A program made the translations under genes and the position numbers. Shown here piece after piece: positions 54,557 to 64,000 of a stretch of DNA of 64,000 nt (positions are counted from its first letter, which is position 1; the number at the start of each line of letters is the position of its first letter). The stretch is from Selaginella moellendorffii (lineage: Eukaryota; Streptophyta; Lycopodiopsida; Selaginellales; Selaginellaceae): positions 290,908-354,907 of the forward strand of contig NW_003314300.1 of the NCBI RefSeq assembly GCF_000143415.4, written 5' to 3'. The notes under the pieces are model-generated. The model saw only the letters and a program-made list of their open reading frames with translations, was not told the DNA's origin and made no database searches.

Positions 54557-55220
54557 CTTGGATCACTGCTGAATTAGATCACCAAAGACATACCATACAT
54601 ACATTATTACAAACATCTAGATCTATGAGCAAACTTAGGTTTCATTCCAGCTTGAAGGAAACAATCACTCCTGCAGCAAATTTCTCTTTCAAAGTGCGAC
54701 TGGTGCCAGGCGGCGCAAAATCCTTCGTGATGTTAATAAGAGTGAAGAACAGATGCCTTGGACATTTCAAAGATATTTATATCTTAATTTTTCCAAGAAG
54801 CATCAGCATTGAGGATGACTTCTGAACTCCAGGAAAGAATAAATCGCTCGTAAGTTTTTGTAAAATTATAAAACACTACTTCTACTTTTGGAGAGAACAT
54901 TTTGACTATCTCCTATCACACATTGGAATCACAAAACAATGAATACACACACACACAGAGGACCATGTGATGAGCTACGAGCAACTCAGATATGGGAAAC
55001 ACGCATTGGAATCACAAAGCAATGAATACACGTACACACACAGAGGACCATGTGACGAGTTACGAGCGACTTAGATATGGGAAAGGAGAGCATACGGTAA
55101 CTACATGATGGTGTCAAGGAGTGGACGCACTGTGAGCAGCCAGTTCTGCTCATTGTGGATCCTCTTGATTCCTGCCAGGCTCAATCCGGGACGTGCTGGA
55201 TATGAGATCCTCGGCAGCTA
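54557..55220. other. Unit 1 spacer with a short internal repeat
   Basis: ACACGCATTGGAATCACAAAG...CAGAGGACCATGTGA is repeated at 54918-54990 and 55000-55075. No gene seen. Confidence 0.5.
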
Positions 55221-55354
55221 GTTGACCAGATCAAGTGCAGAGATCCACATGGCGGTGATCATTGGCCATGTTTCGAAAGTAGCTCCATCCCCACTAGAAC
55301 AGCCCAAGCTGGCCGCAAGCACCAAGAACACTCACAAACGCCGAATGCTCGGGA

Positions 55355-55863
55355 TCAAACGCCATGTTGATGGTGTCTCTGCCGTGATCCTGGCAATGCG
55401 ACAAGGCCGTGTTCAGCATGTTCCAGGCGATGAGATCTTTCTTTCCGAGAAGGCAGCAAACATCCGCTTGGCTCTGGTCGTATGCCCGCTCCGGGCATAT
55501 GCTCTAACGATGGAGGAAACAACTCTCTCGGCTTTGGCATTTAAAAGATAGCCAATTCCACGTCATGAGGCGTGCTCGGGAATTAGTTCGAAAAGGCCTC
55601 GTTGAATTCCAGGGAAAATGTCATCGAATCACAGATTAGCTTCGCTTTTATCAAATACCCACACCGGGCATATGCTGTAAGAATCGTAGTCCACTAAACT
55701 TATCCGGCATTACATCAATTTCTCTTTCCTTTTCAATATCTTTGACCTGATTGTATGCCTGGAGCATTGTGTTCCAGGCTACAATGTCCTTGTCTCCCAT
55801 AGCAATTCCTTCACTCCGGATAGCCGTTTTGGAATACTGCGCAGCAATCATGTTGTTCCACAA
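55355..55863 (-). pseudogene. PPR gene fragments, unit 2
   Basis: Reads MWNNMIAAQYSKTAI and DKDIVAWNTMLQAYNQVKDI (55863-55651), then broken motifs down to 55355. The equivalent in unit 3 is 60507-61015. Confidence 0.65.
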
Positions 55864-56426
55864 GAAATGATTCCTTGCAGATCACATGCGATCTCTCTCT
55901 TGCTTCTTGCAAGCTCCCACATCTTCCAAACATCTGGATTTCCAAATACATGGATGTGCATGGATCCATCCAAATTCATGGATGGATTGTGCAGTTGCTT
56001 GTTGCACAATCGTCATTCCCCTGAATTCATAAATCTCTTTTGTATGTGACAGATTCCTGGTTTTGCTGCAAAATTGGAGGATCTTGCCGTGAACTCTTGC
56101 TCCCGTTGGTACTGCATTTCTTAAACAACGACCATTTCACAGAAGAATTTAGCTGAAATAGGTGACGATCTATCTTTTCAATTTTCTCCTATGATAATTA
56201 TACTCTAGTGTTGGAAAGCTAAATGTCGCTATACGTCGCAATCTTTCACGTGGGACTTTTAGTCTAAACCTTTTGAGTAGCAGGACTTTACAAAATGGTT
56301 CAAGTTTTAGAACTTTGTGCTTTGTTTTAGATTCCTCGACATAGCCATAACCATTGTTAAACGTTTTAAAAGTGATATTTAGGGAGTATAAATTTGCAAG
56401 CCCCAAATTCAAATTTGCAAGAAATC

Positions 56427-57000
56427 ATGTCGAGTTCTTCTTTCCATCTAGCATTGCTTTGCATATCCATTGGGAGTTTAGCTTCTGCTGCTTCAGCTGG
56501 AGAAGAGGACTCAGTTTCTATCTTTCAAGTCACTGGTACGTAACTCAAGCTTAATTGCTGGGCTTACAAATACATGTGTAATGCAGATGGCAAGCTGGGA
56601 GGATATCCTCAGTGGGTATCCTTCAAGATCACAAACTTGGGACGAGACACCTTAGAAGTGAAAAACTCCTTCTTATCATATGGAAAGTGGTATAAGTACC
56701 CAAATAAGAACGATGATGGCAGTGCACCAGGTGGGATAACCATCGCTGCAGGAGCAACCTCTCCCAACCCGCCATTTGCTGCATGTGGAAGGCAAGGTTC
56801 TCCATCTGGGACTACAGGTGGATTTGACATCTATACGAAGGGCTTCAAAGTTGCCACTATACACTTTTGATTGTCCATACACTGGCAGTAATAAGCTGTC
56901 TGTCAGCGATGAGTGCAAGAATTGTGTTGTGCAGCTTCCGTCCTTTTCTACGTCCGGTGCGCTGGGAGACCTTGTACTCAAAGTGGTGGCACTAGTTTAA
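56427..57000 (+). pseudogene. Aegerolysin-family gene, copy 2, frameshifted
   Basis: Same two-exon structure as copies 1 and 3 (exon 1 56427-56535, exon 2 from 56587). An extra T in the T run at about 56866-56869 brings a TGA at 56868-56870, so the frame ends before the Cys-rich C-terminal third. The downstream sequence to 57000 is otherwise preserved. Exon 1 has nine extra bases (three residues, Ala/Ser) in the signal peptide region compared with copy 1. The rest is nearly identical, so the break is recent or a sequence error. Confidence 0.8.
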
Positions 57001-57487
57001 GCCTCCGAAAGTGAAGCATAGCAAGCTCCATTGCCCGTGGTCACACTGGTGTTCCTTTCAAATATTATGTGGTGGAATAAAATTCTATGCTTCTGGGTTC
57101 TTAATACCGAAATACACTCTAAGATCATTGAAATGCCAAAAAAAATCTATCTCCAATCTCCGATCTGTCCGGTGGAGGTATCACAGCTTAAGTCCATGCC
57201 CCAATGGTTTGGACAATGAAGAGGTACCTAGCAGACGAAGCTGATGAAGGAGTTGTTGCGACTCTTTCATGAGTTCTTCTGGTTAATCTATCTCAAATGT
57301 TTAGTGAGTTTAAGAGTGCGCATTTTGATCTCCGGCGGTCCACTGAATTCTTCAATCATGACTGCTCGTAGCTCGTCCCCCAGTGCTTCGGTCCAAGCTG
57401 AGGTACCTGGATATGTCAGCAAACGATTTCTTCCGTCAACAAAAGATCTGGCTCTGCTTTTGATATCGACTTCTTTATGAAAAAACA

Positions 57488-57878
57488 TGGGTCGAGGTAG
57501 ATCCTTACAAGATAGCCGGTTAGCTTGCGCATCTCCGCTGGCTCCGCATCGAGACCCTACCATCACAGGAAAGCTCCAACTTCGTTCTTCGCGAGCACTC
57601 TCGAAAACGCGATGGAAGTGCTTCTCCGATCCAGCATGCAAGTATGTCAATCGCTGCTCGGGCTCTTGCAACGCCGTACCTCACGTCGTAAACATCATAC
57701 TCGTTGGCCGTGAAGAGCAAATCGTTGTCTTGCTGCCGCCACCTGTTTCATCTCATCGAGATCCTCGGCACAGTAGATCCAGTTCCTGTCCTGCTCGTCC
57801 TCCACAAATGCCACAAGCAGTGCCTCTCTCACAGGCACTAAGAGGCTTTTGAGTTGCCGAGCCTCTTCTTTGTGCTAG
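57488..57878 (-). pseudogene. P-loop NTPase family relic, unit 2
   Basis: Near-identical copy of the relic at 52380-52770, with the same frame breaks. It was therefore already decayed before the unit duplicated. Confidence 0.75.
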
Positions 57879-57981
57879 TGCTGCTAGCATGCGAAAACCC
57901 AACTAGCTTGATCGGCCATGGCAATCCATCGCTGTTGAAACATATGCTTGGTCTGCTCGATTGACATCCTGGGACCAGTCT

Positions 57982-58170
57982 CTATTGAGCAAAGCCGTAA
58001 GCCAAAGCTGCCCAGGAGAGAGTGTCACAGCCGGGCATCCTCTCCAACACTGCTCTTGCCAAGTCGGCTCGAGCATAGGCCATGATCAAGCTCGTCCACC
58101 ACACTCTACAAACACCAAAACGAGTGAGCACAGAGAAACCATTGTTGCCTACAGACTTGAGCCTTCTCAT
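57982..58170 (-). pseudogene. PPR motif relic, unit 2
   Basis: Copy of 52874-53062. Confidence 0.6.
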
Positions 58171-59152
58171 GCTCTAATGTTATTTGTTACCATAGCCATC
58201 TGGAAGTTCATCTTCCTCAACATTAGCCTTTTTGTGCATCATTGCTTTCCATCACACTATCACTTGTTTTTTGCTTTTCACTAAACTTTCTTTTGTATTC
58301 AAAGGTTTCCACCCCTCACAATGAATAACCACCCCAAGGGTTACAGCCCTTAGGATTATTGATAATCCCCCACTAATTAATTATATTTAACCTAAAACAA
58401 AGGAAAACCTATGATCTTCATTGTGATCATATTTTAGCCCCTTTACATAATCTCAACAATAATTGTGCTCTATCCTGAGGCACTTTTTGCTTTGGAACCT
58501 CTTCTTGAATAAACTACTACACTTGGTATTTTTGGATTTTCACCTCCCTTTTTTTCTTGTTAGCTTCATTGTAAGAGTAGCCTAATTCTCTTTTTGGCAA
58601 CTATCTAACATATTTCACACCAGAATAAAATGGCCTTCAACTTGGGAAAGGTAACTTGGCGTATTTGGCATGCACCCTACTCCCACTCATTACACTCACT
58701 TTTTGTTCTTGAGTAGTGCACCAAAGATGTAGAGGGGAACTTCATAAACACCAAGATGAGTGAAGATGTAAAGGGGAACTTCATAAACACCAAGATGAGT
58801 GAATAGAGAGAAACCATTGTTACTTAAGGACTTGAACCTTCTCATACTCCAGTGTTAATTATCACCACAACCATTTGGAAGTTCGTCTTCCAGCAGTGCC
58901 ATTATTGCTCTTTATCATACCATCACTCTTTTTTGCATTTCGTCTCCCACAATTGATACAAGGGTTTCCACCCTTCATGATGCAGCCCTATGACTATTGC
59001 TAATCCCCCACTAATTAATCACACTTAATCTAAAACAAAGAAAAACCCTTTGTTTCAGTCGTGAACACACTCTAGCCCCTTGACAATGTCTCTCCTAGGC
59101 ATTTGATGGGAAACCATATTCACATCACCGTTCTGCACGTAGGCCTTGAGTA

Positions 59153-59708
59153 TCACAGTCCTAGACACTGTCCTGGCTTCTTCCAAAACGCATCCTTGAC
59201 GCTCTGGGCATCGCCCTCCTGGTTCCTGGGAAACGCTTGCAGTAGCAAGGTCCGGGACACTAGATCACGACCAAATGGCCTTTGATGGAGGTGGTCCAGC
59301 GCACGCTCCAGATCGCCAGACTGGGTGAAAGCATTGCGAAAGTTACCTCGTCCGCCTTGCATTTCTTCTTCCTCATGTAGAGAAAGACGTCCATTGCCTT
59401 CTCTATCTCGTGAGACCAGCAGAGATTTGCAATAATGCAGTTGTAAGTCGAGACACTGAATGGACACCCACGCTGATCATCTCGTCCAGCAAAGTCTGAG
59501 CTTCTGTATCCTTCCTGGACCTCCAGAGTCCATTGATGACAGTGTTGTACGTGATCATGTTTGGAGCTGGCTCCATTTCTCGTATGAGCTCCAAAGCGTC
59601 ATCGGCTCTTCGAACTTTGCAACGCCCGCTGATCAAAGTGTTGTACGTAACAAACCTCAATGATAAGAATACCCACAACAACTTTTCATGTGGTGGTGAT
59701 AGCAACAC
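59153..59708 (-). pseudogene. P-class PPR gene fragment, unit 2
   Basis: Copy of 54002-54556. A one-base difference near 59450 splits the frame at a slightly different place (59467 and 59403). Confidence 0.7.
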
Positions 59709-60506
59709 CTTGGATCACTGCTGAATTAGATCACCAAAGACATACCATACATACATTATTACAAACATCTAGATCTATGAGCAAACTTAGGTTTCATTCC
59801 AGCTTGAAGGAAACAATCACTCTTGCGGCAAATTTCTCTTTCAAAGTGCGACTGGTGCCAGGCGGCGCAAAATCCTTCGTGATGTTAATAAGAGTGAAGA
59901 ACAGATGCCTTGGACATTTCAAAGATATTTATATCTTAATTTTTCCAAGAAGCATCAGCATTGAGGGTGACTTCTGAACTCCAGGAAAGAATAAATCGCT
60001 CGTAAGTTTTTGTAAAATTATAAAACACTACTTCTACTTTTGGAGAGAACATTTTGACTATCTCCTATCACACATTGGAATCACAAAACAATGAATACAC
60101 ACACACACAGAGGACCATGTGATGAGCTACGAGCAACTCAGATATGGGAAACACGCATTGGAATCACAAAGCAATGAATACACGTACACACACAGAGGAC
60201 CATGTGACGAGTTACGAGCGACTTAGATATGGGAAAGGAGAGCATACGGTAACTACATGATGGTGTCAAGGAGTGGACGCACTGTGAGCAGCCAGTTCTG
60301 CTCATTGTGGATCCTCTTGACTCCTGCCAGGCTCAATCTGGGACGTGCTGGATATGAGATCCTCGGCAGCTAGTTGACCAGATCAAGTGCAGAGATCCAC
60401 ATGGCGGTGATCATTGGCCATGTTTCGAAAGTAGCTCCATCCCCACTAGAACAGCCCAAGCTGGCCGCAAGCACCAAGAACACTCACAAACGCCGAATGC
60501 TCGGGA

Positions 60507-61015
60507 TCAAACGCCATGTTGATGGTGTCTCTGCCGTGATCCTGGCAATGCGACAAGGCCGTGTTCAGCGTGTTCCAGGCGATGAGATCTTTCTTTCCGA
60601 GAAGGCAGCAAACATCCGCTTGGCTCTGGTCGTATGCCCGCTCCGGGCATATGCTCTAACGATGGAGGAAACAACTCTCTCGGCTTTGGCATTTAAAAGA
60701 TAGCCAATTCCACGTCATGAGGCGTGCTCGGGAATTAGTTCGAAAAGGCCTCGTTGCATTCCAGGGAAAATGTCATCGAATCACAGATTAGCTTCGCTTT
60801 TATCAAATACCCACACCGGGCATATGCTGTAAGAATCGTAGTCCACTAAACTTATCCGGCATTACATCAAATTCTCTTTCCTTTTCAATATCTTTGACCT
60901 GATTGTATGCCTGGAGCATTGTGTTCCAGGCTACAATGTCCTTGTCTCCCATAGCAATTCCTTCACTCTGGATAGCCGTTTTGGAATACTGCGCAGCAAT
61001 CATGTTGTTCCACAA
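60507..61015 (-). pseudogene. PPR gene fragments, unit 3
   Basis: Copy of 55355-55863 with the same motifs (DKDIVAWNTMLQAYNQVKDI). Confidence 0.65.
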
Positions 61016-61578
61016 GAAATGATTCCTTGCAGATCACATGCGATCTCTCTCTTGCTTCTTGCAAGCTCCCACATCTTCCAAACATCTGGATTTCCAAATA
61101 CATGGATGTGCATGGATCCATCCAAATTCATGGATGGATTGTGCAGTTGCTTGTTGCACAATCGTCATTCCCCTGAATTCATAAATCTCTTTTGTATGTG
61201 ACAGATTCCTGGTTTTGCTGCAAAATTGGAGGATCTTGCCGTGAACTCTTGCTCCCGTTGGTACTGCATTTCTTAAACAACGACCATTTCACAGAAGAAT
61301 TTAGCTGAAATAGGTGACGATCTATCTTTTCAATTTTCTCCTATGATAATTATACTCTAGTGTTGGAAAGCTAAATGTCGCTATACGTCGCAATCTTTCA
61401 CGTGGGACTTTTAGTCTAAACCTTTTGAGTAGCAGGACTTTAAAAAATGGTTCAAGTTTTAGAACTTTGTGCTTTGTTTTAGATTCCTCGACATAGCCAT
61501 AACCATTGTTAAACGTTTTAAAAGTGATATTTAGGGAGTATAAATTTGCAAGCCCCAAATTCAAATTTGCAAGAAATC

Positions 61579-62148
61579 ATGTCGAGTTCTTCTTTCCATC
61601 TAGCATTGCTTTGCATATCCATTGGGAGCTTAGCTTCTGCTGCTTCAGCTGGAGAAGAGGACTCAGTTTCTATCTTTCAAGTCACCGGTACGTAACTCAA
61701 GCTTAATTGCTGGGCTTACAAATACATGTTTAATGCAGATGGCAAGCTGGGAGGATATCCTCAGTGGGTATCCTTCAAGATCACAAACTTGGGACGAGAC
61801 ACCTTAGAAGTGAAAAACTCCTTATCATATGGAAAGTGGTATAAGTACCCAAATAAGAACGATGATGGCAGTGCACCAGGTGGGATAACCATCGCTGCAG
61901 GAGCAACCTCTCCCAACCCGCCATTTGCTGCATGTGGAAGGCAAGGTTCTCCATCTGGGACTACAGGTGGATTTGACATCTATACGAAGGGCTTCAAAGT
62001 TGCCACTATACACTTTGATTGTCCATACACTGGCAGTAATAAGCTGTCTGTCAGCGATGAGTGCAAGAATTGTGTTGTGCAGCTTCCGTCCTTTTCTACT
62101 TCTGGTGCGCTGGGAGACCTTGTACTCAAAGTGGTGGCACTAGTTTAA
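61579..62148 (+). CDS. Secreted aegerolysin-family protein, copy 3
   Basis: Exons 61579-61687 and 61739-62148 encode 172 residues. It shares the extra signal-peptide residues with copy 2 and lacks one Phe codon after VKNS (a three-base deletion near 61820), so it stays in frame. All other family landmarks of copy 1 are present, including CGRQGSPSG and FDCPYTG. The TATA box is at 61539-61545. The conserved frame in copies 1 and 3 suggests selection, or only a short time since duplication. Confidence 0.82.
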
Positions 62149-62639
62149 GCCTCCGAAAGTGAAGCGTAGCAAGCTCCATTGCCAGTGGTCACACTGGTGT
62201 TCCTTTCATATATTATGTGGTGGAATAAAATGCCATGCTTCTGGGTTCTTAATACCGAAATACACTCTAAGATCATTGAAATGCCAAACAAAATCTATCT
62301 CCGATCTCCGATCTTCACAGAAATCTTTGTCCAGTGGAGATATCACAGCTTAAGTCCATGCCCCAATGGTTTGGACAACTCTTCCCATGAGGAGTTCTGC
62401 ACGATTTGGCAATGGTTTAGTGAGCTTAAGAGCGTGCATTTTGGATCCACTGAATTCTTCAACCCTAGCTTGTTCCCAGTGCTTCGGTGCCACAATGCCC
62501 AAGGTTCCTGGATATGTCAGCAAACGATTTCTTCCGTCAACGAAAGATCTGGCTCTGATTTTGAAGAAGACCGACACGTGTCGCCCGTGCCGACGGGGCG
62601 GCCTGCTATTTGCTGCGCATGATCACGATTTCTTCATGA
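62149..62639. other. Aegerolysin 3' region, unit 3
   Basis: Corresponds to 51893-52379 but has several indels. An insertion near 62310-62330 is among the first differences. No gene supported. Confidence 0.4.
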
Positions 62640-62825
62640 AAAAACATGGGTACATACGTGTCGAGGTAGAGCAGCGGAAGAGAGCTGGAGCTCGCACATC
62701 TCCGCTGGCTCCGCGTCGAGACCCTTCCATAGCAGGAAAGCTCCAACTTCGTTATTAGCGAGCACTCTTGGAAACACCCAGAGATTTATCGAGATGGAAG
62801 ATCCAGCATGCCAGAACGTCGATCC

Positions 62826-62996
62826 TGAAGAGAAGAAGAGCGGAAGCTACGATGGTGGATGACTCTGAAGGATAATTGTATATAATATCATAGATATATA
62901 TACATGATGAAGAGACATGCCTCTAACCTACACCTGGATCAATGAAGTGGCACTCTTGCCACCTAAGATCATGTCATAGAGAGCGTATACTCAACA
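62826..62996 (-). repeat. TRIM 3' LTR
   Basis: 171 bp. It differs from the other LTR at only a few positions (for example CTGAAGG/CAAAAG near the middle), so the insertion is fairly young. Confidence 0.9.
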
Positions 62997-63435
62997 CTCC
63001 TTTTCGATCTCAATGACATGAATCTGAGATCACTTTCCCTCTGCATCCAAGCACTCTATCGTATCCACGACAGAAATCTGTCTCTGCTCGGTGCCTCCTC
63101 TCAGTGCCTTTGCCAGCGCCTTCTCACAGCAGCGCCTCACTCAACGCTCCAGTGGAGTCTCTGCTCGGCCAGCCCTCGGTGCCTCGTGCCTCTACGCCCG
63201 GCACTCACCTCTGGTGAGTCTCTGCGGGGTCTCGCACGCCCTAGCACCTCGTTCACGGCCTCTGATCGCAGTCTCTCCTCTCTCAGCGCCTCTGCCTGTC
63301 TGCTCGTGCCTTGCACCACTCTCTAGTGCAGCACAGTGCTAAATCTTGGCACCTCTCAGCCACGTCCGGTGGATCGTCATCCTCGCTAGCCTCCTCCTCG
63401 GCCAGCGCCATCGTCCCAGGATCTGAAGCCCTCAG

Positions 63436-63448
63436 GGCTCCGATACCA
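63436..63448 (-). promoter_or_regulatory. TRIM primer binding site
   Basis: On the minus strand it reads TGGTATCGGAGCC, directly adjoining the 5' LTR. This matches the tRNA-iMet type with one change. Confidence 0.85.
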
Positions 63449-63618
63449 TGAAGAGAAGAAGAGCGGAAGCTACGATGGTGGATGACTCAAAAGATAATTG
63501 TATATAATATCATAGATATATATACATGATGAAGAGACATGCCTCTAGCCTACACCTGGATCAATGAAGTGCCACTCCTGCCACCTAAGATCATGTCATA
63601 GAGAGCGTATACTCAACA
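63449..63618 (-). repeat. TRIM 5' LTR
   Basis: 170 bp, next to the primer binding site at 63436-63448. Confidence 0.9.
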
Positions 63619-63840
63619 GATCCCTGCTCAAGCTCTCGCAACGTACCTCACGTGGTAAACATCGTACTCGTCCACCAAACAGCAAATCGTTGTCTCTTTG
63701 CCACCACCTGTTTCATCTCATCGAGATCCTCGGCGCAGTAGATCCAGTTCCTGTCCTGCTCGTCGTCCGCTAGCGCTGCTAGCACGCGAGAAGAAAGCAG
63801 CAAGTACGACTTCCCGGACGTCTAGCACCATTGGCCATGG

Positions 63841-64000
63841 CAATCCATAAAAAAACCCTGGCTCCGCAAAGCCTCCGGAAAACATATGCTTGGTCTGGTT
63901 GATCTCGCCTATGGCGGACGTCCCGGGACCAGTCCCTTTTGAGCGACGCCGTAAGCCAGAGCCGCCCACGAGAGGCCATCTCCAGCACCGCTCTCGCCAA
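63841..64000 (-). pseudogene. Gene fragment at window edge, unit 3
   Basis: Corresponds to 52800-52960 of unit 1 and so to the junction of the NTPase and PPR fragments. It is truncated by the end of the window. Confidence 0.4.

Larger units (their letters stand above)
50020..55220 (+). repeat. Tandem array unit 1 (about 5.1 kb)
   Basis: The left part (50020-51250) is a diverged copy of 55330-56370. From about 51290 to 55220 it is nearly identical to 56390-60370. Order: PPR fragments (minus), aegerolysin gene (plus), NTPase fragment (minus), PPR fragments (minus), spacer repeats, P-class PPR fragment (minus). Confidence 0.9.
55221..60373 (+). repeat. Tandem array unit 2 (5153 bp)
   Basis: Nearly identical to unit 3 from 55221 to about 57230 (offset 5152 bp) and to unit 1 from about 56390 to 60370. 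A local 36-bp duplication (about 58735-58800) distinguishes its spacer. Confidence 0.9.
62826..63618 (-). mobile_element. TRIM (terminal-repeat retrotransposon in miniature), 793 bp
   Basis: Two direct repeats, 62826-62996 and 63449-63618, begin TGAAGAGAAG and end CTCAACA. They enclose about 450 bp with no pol gene. The target duplication GATCC is intact on both sides (62821-62825 and 63619-63623). On the minus strand the sequence next to the right repeat is TGGTATCGGAGCC, the tRNA-iMet-type primer binding site. A purine run (GAAAAGGAG) adjoins the other repeat. The orientation is therefore minus. The element is non-autonomous. Confidence 0.92.
62640..63840 (-). pseudogene. P-loop NTPase family relic, unit 3, split by a TRIM
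   Basis: Matches the unit 1 relic on both sides of the TRIM element: 62640-62820 corresponds to 52370-52530, and 63624-63780 to 52550-52700. The cassette GATCCCTGCTC that follows the TRIM is where unit 1 has AATCCCTGCTC. The gene piece was already non-coding at the time of insertion. Confidence 0.7.
60374..64000 (+). repeat. Tandem array unit 3 (partial)
   Basis: Follows unit 2 closely to about 62300, then diverges while keeping the same gene-fragment order. It contains a TRIM insertion and runs off the window. Confidence 0.85.

Overview
The window reads as nuclear DNA of a land plant, most probably a Selaginella-type lycophyte. The evidence is very short introns (mostly 46-70 nt), plant-specific families (ORANGE, B3, PLS-type PPR proteins, SRR1), compact gene islands and retrotransposon-rich spacers. 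The species assignment is an inference. There is one 100-N assembly gap (32964-33063).

Layout. 1-3.7 kb holds two minus-strand trafficking genes, a Sec1/Munc18-like SCFD2 homologue (7 exons) and SEC13, with a broken tRNA-Lys-like sequence at the SEC13 5' end. 3.7-14.8 kb is AT-rich repeat debris: a relic gene fragment, a stop-ridden Ty1/Copia element, a 288-bp inverted-repeat element and a G-rich minisatellite. 14.8-22.1 kb is a duplication of the ORANGE (OR) chaperone gene. The first copy is intact and the second is a pseudogene, and an unrecognised, twice-frameshifted gene family member lies between them. 22.1-32.5 kb is a dense gene island: PH-VPS9 protein, F-box/LRR protein, PPR protein, SRR1-like protein, two-domain B3 protein with a coding minisatellite, ATX1-like copper chaperone, and a second PPR protein on the minus strand.

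34.2-40.9 kb carries an intact ORF for a P-loop NTPase with a Crinkler/RHS-like look, plus several decayed relatives. Pieces of the same family also occur at 16.6, 27.2, 52.5, 57.6 and 62.6-63.8 kb. 41.2-42.1 kb is a PPR pseudogene. 42.4-49.6 kb is a three-level transposon nest: a Merlin-type DNA transposase split by a minus-strand Ty3/Gypsy element, whose integrase is itself split by a 1043-bp solo LTR with a 5-bp target duplication.

50.0-64.0 kb is a tandem array of about 5.1-kb units. Each contains a secreted aegerolysin-family gene on the plus strand, with PPR and NTPase gene fragments on the minus strand. Copies 1 and 3 of the aegerolysin gene are open and copy 2 has a one-base frameshift. 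In unit 3 the NTPase fragment has been hit by a 793-bp TRIM element with intact 5-bp target duplication and a tRNA-iMet-type primer binding site.

The genes do not form a pathway. SCFD2-like, SEC13 and PH-VPS9 all concern membrane traffic, and OR, SRR1 and PPR proteins concern plastids, light responses and organelle RNA. All exon structures were read by eye from splice signals and reading-frame continuity.
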